64,000 nucleotides of DNA, from contig VZRG01001600.1 in assembly GCA_013397435.1 (NCBI GenBank), positions 1 to 64,000 of the forward strand. Direction: 5' to 3'. This DNA comes from Erythrocercus mccallii. Its lineage: Eukaryota > Chordata > Aves > Passeriformes > Dicruridae. The notes under the pieces are model-generated. The model was not told the DNA's origin. It did no database searches and saw only the letters and a list, made by a program, of their open reading frames with translations. The translations under genes were made by a program, and so were the position numbers. Below, one piece after another: positions 27,301-42,300 of the stretch (the stretch's first letter is position 1; every line of letters starts with the position of its first letter).

Positions 27301-30300
27301 TCACAGCTCAAGTGTTTATTATATAGTACAGAAGAAGTGGTGCATTACATTATCTATGTCCTTCTTTTTGTTTCTGCAGGGCTTCACTAAGCTGACAACT
27401 GACAATTGCATGCTTGTTTCAAAACTGTAATAAGAAATAATTATTCTGAAGACATTGCATATATAATGAACACAATGTAATAGCTAAGTTTTAATACACA
27501 AGCTACTTCTTTACTCATTTGTATTTGTATGTTTTAATTTAACAGAAAATGCAATGGTAACCTTGTGAAGAAAGATGTATTTTAGGACCACTTAGTAGAC
27601 AAATGAGAAGCTAAATTCTGAATATTAAATAATAGCAAACAATTTGAGGTAGTTGTGAGCCTACAATTCATTATGACACAAAGTAACTATCTCAGGAACC
27701 TAGAAAATCTACCCTTAAAATGTCAGATTAAGTTTAGGAGAAAGGTGTTAATTAAAGATCCTTATTCTCGGTTTCATAATTTGTTGAGTTTTTAATACAA
27801 TGGTTACAAGGAAGAACAACTATACATCTAGGAAAACAGAATGCCTTTGACTTTTTTCATGTTATTTACATAGTATTTACATAGTATTTTACTAAAGTGT
27901 CTTTGAAGACTAAACTATGCAAGAGCAGCCTGAACCTAGAAATGCTCAGATATGTTACAGAAGTGTTAATCAGCAGATATTTAGAAGAATAGAAACAACT
28001 TAATCTTTGTTCCTCCTCCATGTGCATTATCACAGAAAACAGAGATGCTGGTAAACAGGAAAGGAACTAATTATTTTTTGTATTTGGCAGGAGAAAGAAT
28101 ATTGTTCAGCATAGCCAATCTAGTTACCTTCGTTAACTCTCTTCAATGATAGCAGCACAAAAGACCTCCTTCCAACATATCTCCAAGAATTATTAACCCT
28201 GGGATAAATTGTATATGATAACTAAATGATCTCAAACTAGTTTAGATGCTGCACCAGTCAAGAAAGTTCCTTACTTTTAAGACTGATCTTAAGGTAATTT
28301 AATACCTTATGTTTTGAAACCATGTTCCACCTTTGAACATCTATGCTTTAGATAAAAATTATTTTCTTCTTAAAACTTACCTGGCAATAGAGCTGAGTAA
28401 TTTGCCCTACATAGAGCACTCCACTCTTACCCATGCATTAATCTGTAAGACTGGGATCATGCACCAAACTCTAAGAACCCAGTGCTCCAGTAAATATAAG
28501 AAAGATCACTGCGATACAGCAGGACAATAGACCAATACCCTTGGAATTCTAATAAAGTTGGCAGCAACTATACTCAGAACTTTACTTCATAATATGTGGC
28601 ATTTTGACAAAGTCTAAACATTTATTTCTACATGAACATCCCAAATGCGGTACTCCAGGCATGCGTTTTTCTCTGGTAAAGGAGAGATATGTTTTGACAT
28701 CTTACGCAGTTACAGAGTATGGGAAGATGACTGAGGGTAAAAAGATAATGGTATGGAAGTTACAGGGGAAAATACAGTTGTACTCCCTGGATGAAACATG
28801 GTCAGCATATCTGACCTCCCACACACTATGCAATCTAAGGAGGACCCAACAAAGGGTGGAGCAGAGTGGAGACACCATGGCCAGGCACTGTGTTGAAACC
28901 CTTGCAGAGGAGGGAACTCAGTGGTACTTTTTAGTTGATAAGCCCTACAGCAGCTGAAAACTGAGCGAGATAAAAGAAGATGTCCTGCTCTTGAATCAGC
29001 AACTGTTAAGAAATCATTCTACTTGGACTAACGCATATCCCCATCCCAAGGTTATCTCAGATACTATCCCAAGATATCCACCCTTAGAGATATCCACCCC
29101 CTGAGATATCCACCACCACTCCCCACTGATTAGGAGGTATACCAAAGCCACTCAAGTTCCATCTAAACATAAAGAAATAGTATAAAAATTAGTTAAGAAT
29201 TGGGAGAAATGGAGGAAGACTCCATTGTAACTTCTGGGATCAGTTGACAAGCTGAACCTGTCTTTTCCCTCATAGGGATGCCTACTGGCTAAGAAATGTG
29301 ATCTCTACATGCTGAATGATTGTTTCAGACCAGCTTTTATTGGGGATTAGAACTTGTTAGTACATTGTTTTCAGTTAGCATACTGCTTTGAATATATTTC
29401 TGCTGTCTGATACTACCACTGGCAAGTCTTAAACATTAACCTTTCACAATTCTATTAATAAAGAGCGTTATTCTGCGAAGTGTTAATGTGAGCCCTTGGC
29501 ACTGCCCATTGCCTGCAGCAGGTAAAGGAGGAGACCCAAGAGGAGGTTTCTCTGCCAGGTGTGTGACCCTGAATAAGTCAGTGAAACAGACCCAGTGGGA
29601 CTGCTTAGTGAAGGGTCCCATAATGGGACACTGACAGACTGGTTGGGCACAAGGGTCGTGGCTTTCCTGGGGCTCTGGTAGACTAATCAAGCACAAAGGG
29701 TTTGAGTAAATCTCCCCTTTTTACATGACAGCGAGGAACATATTTCCCTCTGTTTTCACATTGCTTAGCTCTAGAAAAGTCACACTTCTTTTGCAGGTGA
29801 GGATGACAGGAGAAAGCCCAACAACTTCCTACAATTAAATATTCAAATAGCTTTTTGTTTTTAAAAATATTTCTCAAAATTAGGAAAAAAATCAGGTACT
29901 CAAAGGACTGTTTCTACACATGGACGGAAAAGTTAATCAACCTTCCTCTGTATTACTTTTAATTTTTAATCTAAATTATTTCAATACAATTATTTACTAC
30001 TTAGAAATGCTCTCACCATTTAAAATTTTTATTTGGCCAAAGCATCAAAGTAGGTCACTGAAAACAAGCTTATACACAATAATACACAGACACATCAGAG
30101 GATTAATATATAAAAATCAAGAGATGAAAAACTGACCTGGTGCTTCTGGTATTTGTTTAGTAGGGCTAAAAATAAGATGTAACATCTGGAGCAGTCTGCT
30201 AAAGCTGCACAGAAGTCACTGTAGGTAGAAAGTTTGCTATAACAAAAAAGAAATAAAATATAAATGAACGAAAGGACTTTTTTCCACAAAACACTTTTTA

Positions 30301-33300
30301 AAAAGTCACTTTTGACGCTCAGAGCTGTATTTTCCAACAAATGAAGTGAATGTCAATACTCTGACTTCTAGCAGAGGCATGTGCAGTTACATAAGAGCAC
30401 AACAGAAGCCTAGCTATCCTTGCCACAGTGAATTACGGGAAGAGGCAAACATAAGGAGCTTCCCAACTTGCTTGCCATATGGGCACAGTGTGCTAACACT
30501 AGCACTTCTTAGTGCTAAATGGGAGAACTGGAATTTCAAGATGGTATGTAAAGTCAAATGGGAGGAAATAAGGGGTCCCTTCCTAGTGCACATCTAGTAG
30601 AGTCCAGCAACAGCACTAAGGGAATACATCTCTTACAAACAAATACAGAGCATGTGCCCCCTTGCAGGCAGGATTTATCTCTGCACATTTCATAACAGCT
30701 GCTCCAGTCCTATACTGCTCACCTTCACCATTGCCAAAACAGGGAACTGGACATGCTTTGGTCACACCAGAAAAATGCAGTAACAGAACAAGCTAGGATA
30801 ACATCTTATTTCTCATGCAGTCAAAACCAGAAAAGATCTGTGTTGATGTTCAATTACAACTAATTACAGGAAGATTTATAGTCTTATTGAATGAATAATC
30901 TGAATAGATTGAACATATTCTCTACAAAGAAGCTGCCTAAAGTTGATTGAGAAAATAATCATTCTGTATCACTAGAAGACAAAACAAAATTCAAATCTGA
31001 GCTCTGTACTGCATAGTATAAATTTTTTGTGACTGCAATTTCCAGGAAGCTAATGAAATTGATTTTATGGCTAATTTGTATTCTTGGAGCATGCGGTTCT
31101 AATTTTAAGGAAAAAAATTGAAGCAGTAGGAAACTTTAAGTAAGGTAAGTTATTTTTTCTCCATATTGAATTCTATATCAAGTAAATGTCCTTATCAGAA
31201 TTACAGTGGAAGTATCAATTACCACTTAATTACAATGCCATTATCCCACTTTTCAAGTAAAAGAAATGCTCCCTCCTCAGAAGAAGTAAATATGCTCAAA
31301 GTGCTGTAATCATTGCTAGATCTCATTTTTAGAAACAAAACTAGAGAGATGTAGCATGGAATTGGGGAGGCCATTCATAGGCTTTACAGGTAGCACAAAC
31401 AGCACAGGAGCAAATTTGCCTGGTTTCAGCTGTGGGGTGGAAGGAATGCCAGCCACTACTCAAAGCACAACTCAGCCTCATCCAGAAAGGAGAATGTGAC
31501 GGATAGTTCGGAGGAGCTGAACAGGAGGAGAAGTCCGTAACACAATCTGATTGAATGCAGAGCCACAGGCAAGATGACTCAGTGCAGCAACGGCAAATAC
31601 TTCATCCAGCACATCATTCATAAACTGTGTTTATAATCCAACTACTCCTGAAATTACCAACAGCCAATTTCACAACTTCTTCAAAATCCTTACATTGTTC
31701 GCAAGTCCATTTAGCAGTGAATATTGCAAACTGATGCTTGGAAACTGGAAGACTGAGAAACTATTCAGACTGGTCATTAACTCATACTGATCTCCCTCTG
31801 AAAAACACAACTTGGGAAGCAGCGGTTGGCTACTCATAAAACTGAGATTCTTTCAGCACTTCCATCTGCACACTGAAGCCCTGATCCCAGGGATTAATCT
31901 CCTCAAACATTCTGTAACAGCTCAAAACAATGACCACTGATCACATTTTCTCTCCTGTGTATTTTATTTCACAATACACAGTTCCTTGTGTAATTTCTCT
32001 CGTTTTTTCAAACATGGCCTAAACCAGGATTAATAAACACCTAATAATTTCTGCAGCTTTAAAATATAAGAAATGGCACTTTAAAAAACTCAATCAATAT
32101 GTGGGATCAAAGAATGACACAATACAACAAAATATTTTTCACAGGGATGATGAATCCAAGTCTGTATGGGTACAATTAAACAATTCTGTAAGTATTAACA
32201 GAGACACAATCAGCACACAATATCATTAAAAGCTACACAGAGCTTTTTAAAAAGTGTTCAATGTAAATCCTGCAACCTTAGTGCTTGATCCTGCCTCCTT
32301 TGAGGTAACTCAAGCAGGAAGAGGGAGCTGCCTGCAGGCAGAACAGTGTTCACGCGTACCTGAGGACCCTGACAATGCAGATGCACACGTCCTTGTCGCT
32401 GCTGCGCTGCTCCAGCGCCACGCAGAGCTCAGGGATGGCACCGCTGTCGCTGAGCCGGCGCCGCGCCAGGGCGCAGTCAGCCAGGATCCGCAGAGTGGCT
32501 GTCAGCTGCACACGAAGCGTTTGAACATTTATTAACCACAGCTGCTCACAGCAGAAAATTCAGTAAAGCTCAAGTCTCATTTATAGCATCTAAAGCAGTC
32601 TGCATGCCCTGTTAACATTCTGCAGGTATGCATAAACCAATAAATAACAACAGAAAATGTGTAGGCAGCAAGATGTGTGTTTGGGACAACTGTCTGAAAA
32701 TATAAGTTTGATACTGCTCTTTGCCTGCATGTAACCTCCTTCTGTGAGGGACACATGATCTTTCATAGGCTTCAAAATCTTGCATATATACAGCCATGTA
32801 CCAGCTGGAATTAGGTGAAATGCTGTAGATGGTTAAAGTAATTTTTTTTCATAATTCTTTAATAAATCTTAGTATTGCAAATTTATGTTTAAGTCTTGAA
32901 AATACTAATATATATTTTGATGATAACTGTAAATTGCAAACTAAAATGAACTGATTTTAAAACACAATCAGATTCCAATTTAAAAATTGAAAGTTAAGAT
33001 CAAGAGAAATCCACTGTTTGAACAATATAAAAATGAACAGCTTAAGTGCTCAAGTCTATTTGAAGAAACCAAAATATTTTCAGATGATACTGTTCTATTT
33101 CAAGGAGCTGAAAGCGTAATCTAACACTTGTAGATGTACAAAATGCATCACCTATTGCATATTTTGAAATATTCTGGTTCTCTTCCAAGGCAAGAGTATT
33201 CAAATGACAAGGTCAGACAGGCAATGACATGTGAGTTAATTTTGATCTAATCCAGAACTGACTACAAAATAAGTCATTCAATCTTATGTGAATATGGGAA

Positions 33301-36300
33301 TTCTTCAAATTTTTCTTATTCAGAATGAAGTTATTAACTTCAATTTCGCTTTGAATGTAGTTTGATAAGGCACAAAAACTTTCTGTTCAAACTGTTTCTT
33401 ATCACAAAAACTCTGGAAATTAATATTTTATCACTAAATTGGACTGGTTATCCAGTGATATGTAATAGGTAATTTTAAAGAAAAACCCTTGACAAAGAGC
33501 AGGTTAAGATGTTGTGTTTCAGTTTTTGCACATAGGACTCTATGCATATTCTGTCCATTCTCCAGCAGCTTTCAAATTTGCTGTCCTACTTCAACAAATT
33601 TGACAGCAGAGTACAAATCTTCAGCAACCCCATGATGTTCTGTAATGGAGCAACAGGAGATGCAACATGTCAAAATGGAGAAGCAAGGCATAGAGGGAAA
33701 AAAAAGTGATAATGTGATATGTGAATGGATTTACCTTCAGCACTAAAAATGCAATTTATACGATATTCATAATACAGATAATCTGAATCTACAGAAGCCA
33801 TTTGCTTCATATCACTCATATTATAAGAAGACACCTGGAGATTTTTATTATTTTAACTGAACAACTGCAAAAAAAGTTCCCAGATGCACATTCCTTCTCA
33901 AGTCATGATGCTTCAAAAATCAACACACTACTGGCAATATACTTTAATAAATATATTCTGGTCAAATACTTTGCTTTTCAGAAGTTTTGGTAGAAAAATT
34001 CCTGTCACATGGAATAGAGACAGGCAACTCCATTCAGTGCTTACATACAAAATGTTCACAGTCAGCCTAGGATGATATTTGTTGAATTCTAACTAAGCTT
34101 CAATAGAGACAATAAAGGAAACGAAGGATAAGCCACATATTAAAAGTGTTGTTCAAACCCAGATAAGAGCTTTCACTGCAGCAAAGAGACTTACATACTG
34201 GATAATGGAAAAGAATATATCAATAGACAATGGTACAGAGGTCTCCAAAAAGAGAGTAGATTTTTTCAATGCCTGATACAGTTAGATGGTTCAAAATCCT
34301 CAAGCACTAAATTCTATCAAGAGCCATTCTCAGACAAAGACAGGTTGGAAAGGAAAAGCAATGCAAAATAACATACACACTTAAATATGCAAGAAAACAG
34401 CATTCAGCAGTTCAAAGAAATATATATCAACGAAACACAGTCAATGTGCAACTGAAATTTGAAGACTACAGTTTAAAAAATAACAGAAGCTAGCCAGATA
34501 GCAGCTGAATTCTAGAGATATTGTGATTGCTTCAAGCAGACCCTATGTTTCAGGAAGAAATGCATAACAATTGTCTTTAGCAACCCCCACCAGCCCTGAT
34601 CCTTATGTTGCCATACGAAAGATCAAATTCACCCAAACAGAAAATGTAACTGCTGACAAATGCTATTTTTAAAGGAAAAGACATTTAAGTGCTTTTCAAT
34701 TAAGGAACACAGAGTACTTATTAAGTCTTGACAGTGACTCTTCAAAAATCCTGGGTTTTGAATAAGCATAACTATATTTTGCGTAAATATTAAGAGACTG
34801 TTAGGTTAAGCAACGTAAAATTAATCGAAGATGACTTAGTTTCATGTCCTCTGTTAAGGAAAAAAAATTATTACAACTATTTTTATTCCTGTATGAATTC
34901 TGCAAAAAATCCACTGTGGAAGAATGAAGAAATCAGATATGGCCTTTATTCCCACAAAAAGGATCTAGCAAGATTATGTATAACACTGCCATCTGGTGAC
35001 TGTGCAATTATACAGTTAAAGAATGAAGAGTTGGTCCCAATTAAATGGGATACTTCAGTTACCAAGGTGAAGAGATAGCAGAGCTTCCTTCAGAGACCAC
35101 TGTGATTATTTGAAGTGGTTTTCTCCTCTGATTAATAACTTGCTTTCTATAACTGAAGACATTATTTCTGTACGTCACTGGCTATTTGATCTGTTGCTAC
35201 AAGATGCAGTATGCTACAAAAACTTTATTCTGAAGACATTGATCACAGAAGAAAATTTCTTTAGTCATCCCTAAAACAGAACTACACGTTCATCTGTCCA
35301 TGATGACTGATCAATTAACTCACATGAAGGAAGCAGTGCACATGGATTTGTTGAAGGAACCAATATGAGAAAGTTACACAGGAATTCCATAGAAGTAGGA
35401 ATCACTACTTTTCTCACAAGAGGAAGAAAACCGAAGTGTCTGTACTACTATAGAAGAGAACACAAACAAGTGAAAGAGCAATCTCAATAAGAGACAGCTA
35501 TCAGTACTGACTTCTCCACAAAATAATCAAGAACTTCTTAGAAACAGCCAGTCTATTCAAATGGTACAAAGCAGTTTTGCTACACTTCCATTTGTACTGA
35601 AGAGAGCAGAGATACAAGAGATTTTTTGAAGAAAGCATAAAATACATTTTCCTTTCACACATTTACAAATTAAACCCTTGATTAAAAAAACCTAAGTTTA
35701 TCCACAGGCAAATAATGGAAGAAAAACATTCCTGCAAATGTGGGCAATTTCAGAGAGCTAGTCAAAATCCTGGGAATAAACTGACTCATTAGTTTTATTA
35801 CTAAGACGAAAAAAATCAGACAAAAATCAGCAATAGCAATGTGATGATGTAAGCTGTTTTCTCATATAATTTCAAGAAGTATGAAATCGGCCTTAAAAAA
35901 GCTTATAAATTCATAGAGAATTAAAGAAATCTGGCATAATTAGCAGACAAACCTGGTGCAAATGCTACCTCAAAAAATGTCCAATGTATTTTCCTATGAA
36001 GTACCTGAAAGTTTACAATTAAACTATTCATTAATCATTACATCAATAACTTCCAAACAAACACCAGGAATCTACCTGGCAAATCATTTGTAAACACAAT
36101 ACCCATCCCCTAGTGTTTCTAAAATACATGGGTTTACAGTTTTAGGGCCAAGGATTAGTTTTCAGAGCCACCATTATCAAGGTGCTCTGTATGTGAAAAC
36201 AGTCCCCTTCTGAGCCTGCTGCCTTCGAAAGATTCAAAAAGTGTTCGCTTTTGCAATTACTTTTTCCTTACATTACAGTTCTTCAAAAACACTTTGTCAA

Positions 36301-39300
36301 AGAAATACAGCTGTATTTCCCTACGTGTTTTTAAAAATGCATTATTCTTGTAATGAAAAGCCATTATTCTTGTAGTAAAAAGCTTTTTGCAATTTCCTAG
36401 ACTATTGCAGAACCTGTTTCTATTTATTATTTCAGTTTCAATAATTTAGGTAGAGAACACATTTTTATCTGTTTACTACAGTATCCAGAACATTGTCAGC
36501 ACAATAAAGTAGTAATGAGAAACCTGTTTATTAGGTACCTAAAAATATTTCTGTTAACTCCACAATTTCTAAAGCCTTTAAAATTGATTACACACAAACA
36601 TCCGTGGTAATTAAATTAGGTCCTGAACAACTTCATTAAACTTCTTAAAAATAAGTCTATTGAAATATAGGTACAACTCTGTCAAGTAGCACACAGGGTT
36701 ACTTATCTCCTCTAATTAAATTTTTAATTTGCCCTTGAAGTATGTACTTTTAGAAATAAAAGTAAATGCTAACCTGGACTAATAAGTGGCCCAACTTGTA
36801 GAAGTATGTGTCATGCTCTTTTATGTTATTAATCTGCTTCATTAATTCCAGAAACATTTCAACAGCTCCTTTGCTGACCATTTCATAACGGAGTCTATCC
36901 TTTTCAGACAATAATTTTATAGCTGCCATGCAATAGGCAAGAGCTTCATTGTTTGTTTGTAGATCTTCATTCCACAGAACCTGCAACAAATAATCTAAAA
37001 GGAAAATCATTATTCAGAAAATCTAATATTAAAATATATAGTTGATACAGTCCAGTCATTAAAGAGACTAACAATTAAAAAACACCCTCAGATTGAACTC
37101 TTACATTTCTAATAAATGGGCTAGAAAAATTGGATATTTGGACTGAAACCAAGAAACAATTATTGATGAATAAGAGAATGGGCCCGACTTTTGTTCTCCT
37201 AGACTTCAAGAATCAGTGTAAGCTGTAAACACATAGCAGGAATCATTGAAATCCTTAGTCAAGATTTGCAGAAGTGATTGTGCATGCCTTGAATTTTGTG
37301 TACTAATTCCCATTACTTCCTTAAAAATCAAATGTCTTAAAGCATCTCAAATGGAGCACTAAAAATCACAGGGACCTAATTCAACTCTCACATTTGAAAT
37401 CTGTTCATAGCCTTTTTAGATTTACTTTTTATGTAGGTAAAGTTGACATAATTGTTTTGTGCAACCTGTCAGCCATCTGAAATGTTAAAATTTACAGTTA
37501 ACACAAGCCCAATATATCTTCTGCAGTCAAATTTAGTGGGGGTATCTTAAACAAATGAGTAATCCTAACCAATTTTATACTTTTGAATTTCTAGTAATTG
37601 ATTCAAAGACATATTTATTTCTGCTTCCTATGTTCCATTCAGTTCCAGTTGAATAAAAGCATTTTCCTATATCATTAAACTGAAGAGATTTAAAAATTCT
37701 TTTCTGTCTCAACTGAAGCTGAAAGTCTCTCCAAGTATATATGTATATGAATCAAGTACACACACTCTAGGCTCTTATCCAAACTCCCATCCTCACCAAT
37801 TAAATCACTTGGGTTGTGGCAATGTGAGAACTCAGTTTCAGGTTCCTGCTCTGTACAGTATCAAACAGGGTCTTGAACAGTAGTTGTGTACTCAGGGATG
37901 AAGGATTAACTTATTTCTTCTACTGGAGCTGCTGCACTGCACATAAATTGTTCACAGGAACAAAAGAGGAAAAATGAAATTGAATCTATAACCCAGTGAC
38001 TGCAACAGGAATCTGGGCAGTTGTGATGATAGTCCAGGGTCATGTCTTCTTCCAGGACAAGGTGGGTCCAAAACACAGCGAGTGAATAAACAAAAAAAAC
38101 AACCCCTACCAATGCTCTTTCCTTTACTAGTTCTTAAAATACAAAGAAGAGCAAGTGAAAGAAAAGCGAATGAGCATGGAAATGAGAGCAAAATGCAACT
38201 TGTTCAAATGCTGAGTATGACGCTGATCTCTACAAAACTGTACTTTTCAGTATCCAAAGTTAACCCAGCTGTTCTGTTTCCCATGAGTCCTTTTCTCACC
38301 ACCTGAAAGGCTTGTCTTTATTTCTGACAACAACTGTCTACTAAACTTTAAGACCATGAATACTCTCAACTATTTAAGGAAATACACACATCTGCCTTAA
38401 CCAATACACATGCAATAACTGCTTGCAAGATCAAGGCCCACATTAATAAAACATACTAAAGTTTTAATGAAAGGAATGACTATCAATTAATACTGAGTAT
38501 CATTTGCACACTTTCATGTTGTTCTTATTTCTCATATTTGCAAGGGGCGGCAGGTGTGCATGACACAAACACTGTTACAAGCACAAAAGAGATCTTAGAG
38601 CCATTGTTGACAGTTCTCCAAAACCATTGGCTCAATGTGCAGCCACAGCTACAAAAAAATATTAAAAAGCCAATGACTCTCCTCAAGATCCTCCCTGATG
38701 ATGGCTAACATCAGAATTATTTTGTTTCAATAAAATTTGGTGCAGACAAGCATGAATTCTATAGACAGTTTTGTTCCACAAATCTCAAGAAGGATCCACT
38801 GGAGTTTGAGAAGGTACAGAGAAGGACTTATAAAACAACACAATATCTGTTCAAAGAGCTCAGAGGCTAAGATGCCTCAGTCTTGAAAAGGAGAAGACAG
38901 AGATAAGTTATAAGACTGCATTTTAAAAAACCCTGAAAGGTAAGCTGACTGTACAAACTCTTACAAATCCTGCAAAACTACAAGCAGGGGGATAAAGAAA
39001 AATATATAGATTTAAAACAACACACAGAGAATTTCTGGAACTTGTTCTATGACACTGTAGAGGCAGACAGAATCAGAAATCCAAAAAGGCAAATTAATGA
39101 ACAAAAGATGTATGAACAGAGACTAAAAAGGGATAAGGCAGGGATGCACCATCCAATGTCCCTAATAGAATAGAACAGTTCTGGATGCTGGAGTAGTGCT
39201 GGGGAAACAGATCACAGAAAACACACAAGCTCCCATGGTCCCCCTAAACAGTATTCCCTGTACCCATCACTACTTAGACACAGAATACTGGACGAGACCA

Positions 39301-42300
39301 ACCATTAGCTTGATCTAGGCAGGCAATTTTTATTGTGACTAAGTTAACTCTGAAAATGTTTTTTCAAAGAGGAACAACTTTAACTGTTGAATTTTAACAT
39401 CTAAGTTACAGACAAGAAAAAATACATACCCAATAATGTATCATTTTGAACAATGAAATCATTTTTTTTGTTCCTACAAATTTTAAATGCTAGCTTGCAA
39501 ACATTAAGAAGATTTTTTCCATCTACTTTCATCTGCAAAGAAATTAAAAGACATAAAAATCACACAACTAAAATCTGCATGCAAAAATGCACCATAACAT
39601 TCTACAAGTTTGGACACCACAGCAAACTTGTATTCTCTCAGAACTATTAAATTACAGCTGAAATCCTAATAATACATTAAACCAAACTGAAGATGTATGC
39701 AGAATTAAAAGAAACTGAAATACCTGAAACTCAGGTATTTTAAACTCTATTTAGCAAACTGTGCTGGCTTTATAATAACAGATTTTAACTTTTAATGTAT
39801 TAATATAAACAGGTAGTATATCAATAACTTGCAGGACTTTTTCTCCAAAAATTCCCTTACAAAGAAATTCTGTATGGAAATCAGTGATTTGGCATCTATG
39901 GCCCTACCACAAAGCCTGCTAATACAACAGTACATGTTATAATGAAATTTACTCTCAGCTATCAGAAAACAAGATTTGATGATGACAGATTGTGAAAGAG
40001 AAGTAAAGGTGGTATAAATACAATGATATCTCTCTTCCTTTCCTCTGCATTTCAAAGGCAATTTTTTCTACATTCATGCTTTTTAAAATACTACACAGAA
40101 AAATGTCTGTAAAGGAACCTCTCTTTTTAATAAGTACCACTTAACATCTCAGTGGTATCTGAGTATATAACTGTATCTTCTGAATAAAGTAACTTACACT
40201 ACCTTATAAGAGAATACGACTCCCTCAACACATACACAAATTACTCACAATGCCTACAACACAATGTTCGTGGGCATTATTTCACCAGTGACTGTCCATA
40301 CATGCTTTGCAGAACATGAACAAAGAAGTTCTAAAGCACAAAATTTAACTGAGAGTTTTAACCACAAAAACTAAAGCAAAAGGTTATTTACATTCACTCA
40401 TTTTCAAAAAACCCCCCTCCATTTTGGTATTTTCAGAACAAGGTCAAGACATTATTCAAACACTAAGCTTCATTTCCACATGTGCATTTTATAATCATTG
40501 GGCTTTTAAATCCCTGCATGTATATCCCAGTTTAGGACATTGTGTATTTTCCATGCCTATACAATATTCCTGCCACTATACACCCATTATCCTGTTTTGT
40601 GCCTTTACTTCCTCCCCCAGATTTAACTTCTCTGCAGAAAATAGCTACAAGTGCTGATCTAGATGGATGGGAGACTAGTATCTCTGTGGTAGTAAACTGT
40701 TCTTAGGAAAGGGTTAGTTTAGACACAGTTTACCAGTATGAAATAAAAAATTAAATGCAAGATGTAACTCATGACTTTGACTTTACATTCTACCAAAGAG
40801 CATTTCAAAACACTTACAGCCAGAATAATCTTTGCCAGCTTCAAGGAAAGTGGATCTGAATCAATGTCTACAAGTTTATATAATGTCTTCAGAAGGACAT
40901 TTCTTCTTTTGAATCTTTTTCCAAGCATATTTCCTTCATCCAATGCTTGATAGAGCTTGGTACAAGCTAGACAAAGGTGTTCTATATTGTCTTCTCCTTG
41001 AAGGGTGTAGGAAGGGAGAGAAAAATAAATAATTATCGGTGCCAGAGCATCTCAATCCATGAAGAACAAAATAAAGAATAGGTTGCACAACAACAAAAAT
41101 TAAGACACCAAATAAATGTCTTCATATGATAACGTGATGCCCAGAAATAATTTTATTCTGCTTTTTCAAAAATAGGAGACTCAAGCCAAGAAATCATTGA
41201 GCCAAAATAATGCCTACAGATGAAATGAAACTCACCTTTGATGCTTAATAATCAAATTGACCAAATGTTTACCAGGAAACTGCATCTCTGAAAACATTCT
41301 TTAAAGCACTCCACCAATATTAGATATGAAAAAGAGAGAGTTAAGGAGCATTCTTCTCCCCATATATGTAACTTTATACATCAAACATTGCTGGGATTTT
41401 AAAAGAGTGAATATAAATCTTGCTAGAACTCTTCAATGTAGAGGTGCAAGATATACTTGAGTGGAATGTTGCCCTATTGACAAAAAAGTGATCTATTTCC
41501 TCACTCAAGTCCCTGAGACTGTTTAAAATACACAAAAACAAAACAGTAAATTATTACAAAAACTGTATCTCAAAAAATGCAGTCATGTACATGCTTACTT
41601 TACAGAGAAAATGAAAAGTCTTGTCTGTTTTTAAAACTGAACAGTGAAATTTTTAAAAAATTTTCCTACATTTGCTTTTGTCCGTAAGGTGACACAAAGC
41701 CCCACATAAATCCACCTGAACTGGCAGTATAAACTCTGCATTTACTCAGTGTGTACTTCACAGCTGAAATAGAGTCATATTCAAGGAGGCAAAGCACTTT
41801 TGATGACATATGTATGGACGGAAATTAAACAAAAAACATGCCTGAGGCCCAAACCTGTAGACAGGTTCAAGGACGGATCTCTCAGGCTGAGAAGTGCCTG
41901 GAAGTTCTCAATTTGCAGTCATCACATTCAAGGAACAGCAATGACTATTTCATTTCTACTCCCACCATGACAGAAAATTTAACAAAATATAGCATGATTC
42001 TAAATGCTCTGCTCCAGTAAGCTGTGAAACAGGAGTGGCAACGTACCAAAACTGAAAGGTCTTACACTCCATTTCATCAAAATTAGTAACAACAAAAATT
42101 ATTCATCACTCCTCCCATGGGGCATTTTAAAGCTTAACCTCCTGAGTATTGGAATGCAACAAAATAAGTTATTTGTTCCTCTAGAAAGAGAGACTTCGGG
42201 GTTTTTTTTTGTCATATTACAAACAACTTAAACACATCATATTCAGAAGAATTTAGGCAATAAATAAGTTCCAGGTTAACTTCAGATTTATTTTTGAATG

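Larger units (their letters stand above)
17953..30136 (-). other. ARMC2: ARMC2 large intron (12.2 kb)
   Basis: Holds an old CR1 relic in minus orientation (about 18320-19130), short tandem duplications near 20400 and 21423, a long decayed CR1 in plus orientation (about 24250-25990), and an LTR-like relic (about 29004-29500) with an open frame beside it (28604-28957). The rest is AT-rich with no recognised gene. Confidence 0.75.

Noticed and set aside
41236..41287. A 52-nt segment on the minus strand with a TTTTCAG acceptor and a GTGAGT donor and one open frame.
   Set aside because: Its length is not a multiple of three and it would break the phase between the exons at 43833-43925 and 40818-40996. 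The encoded residues have no counterpart in ARMC2.
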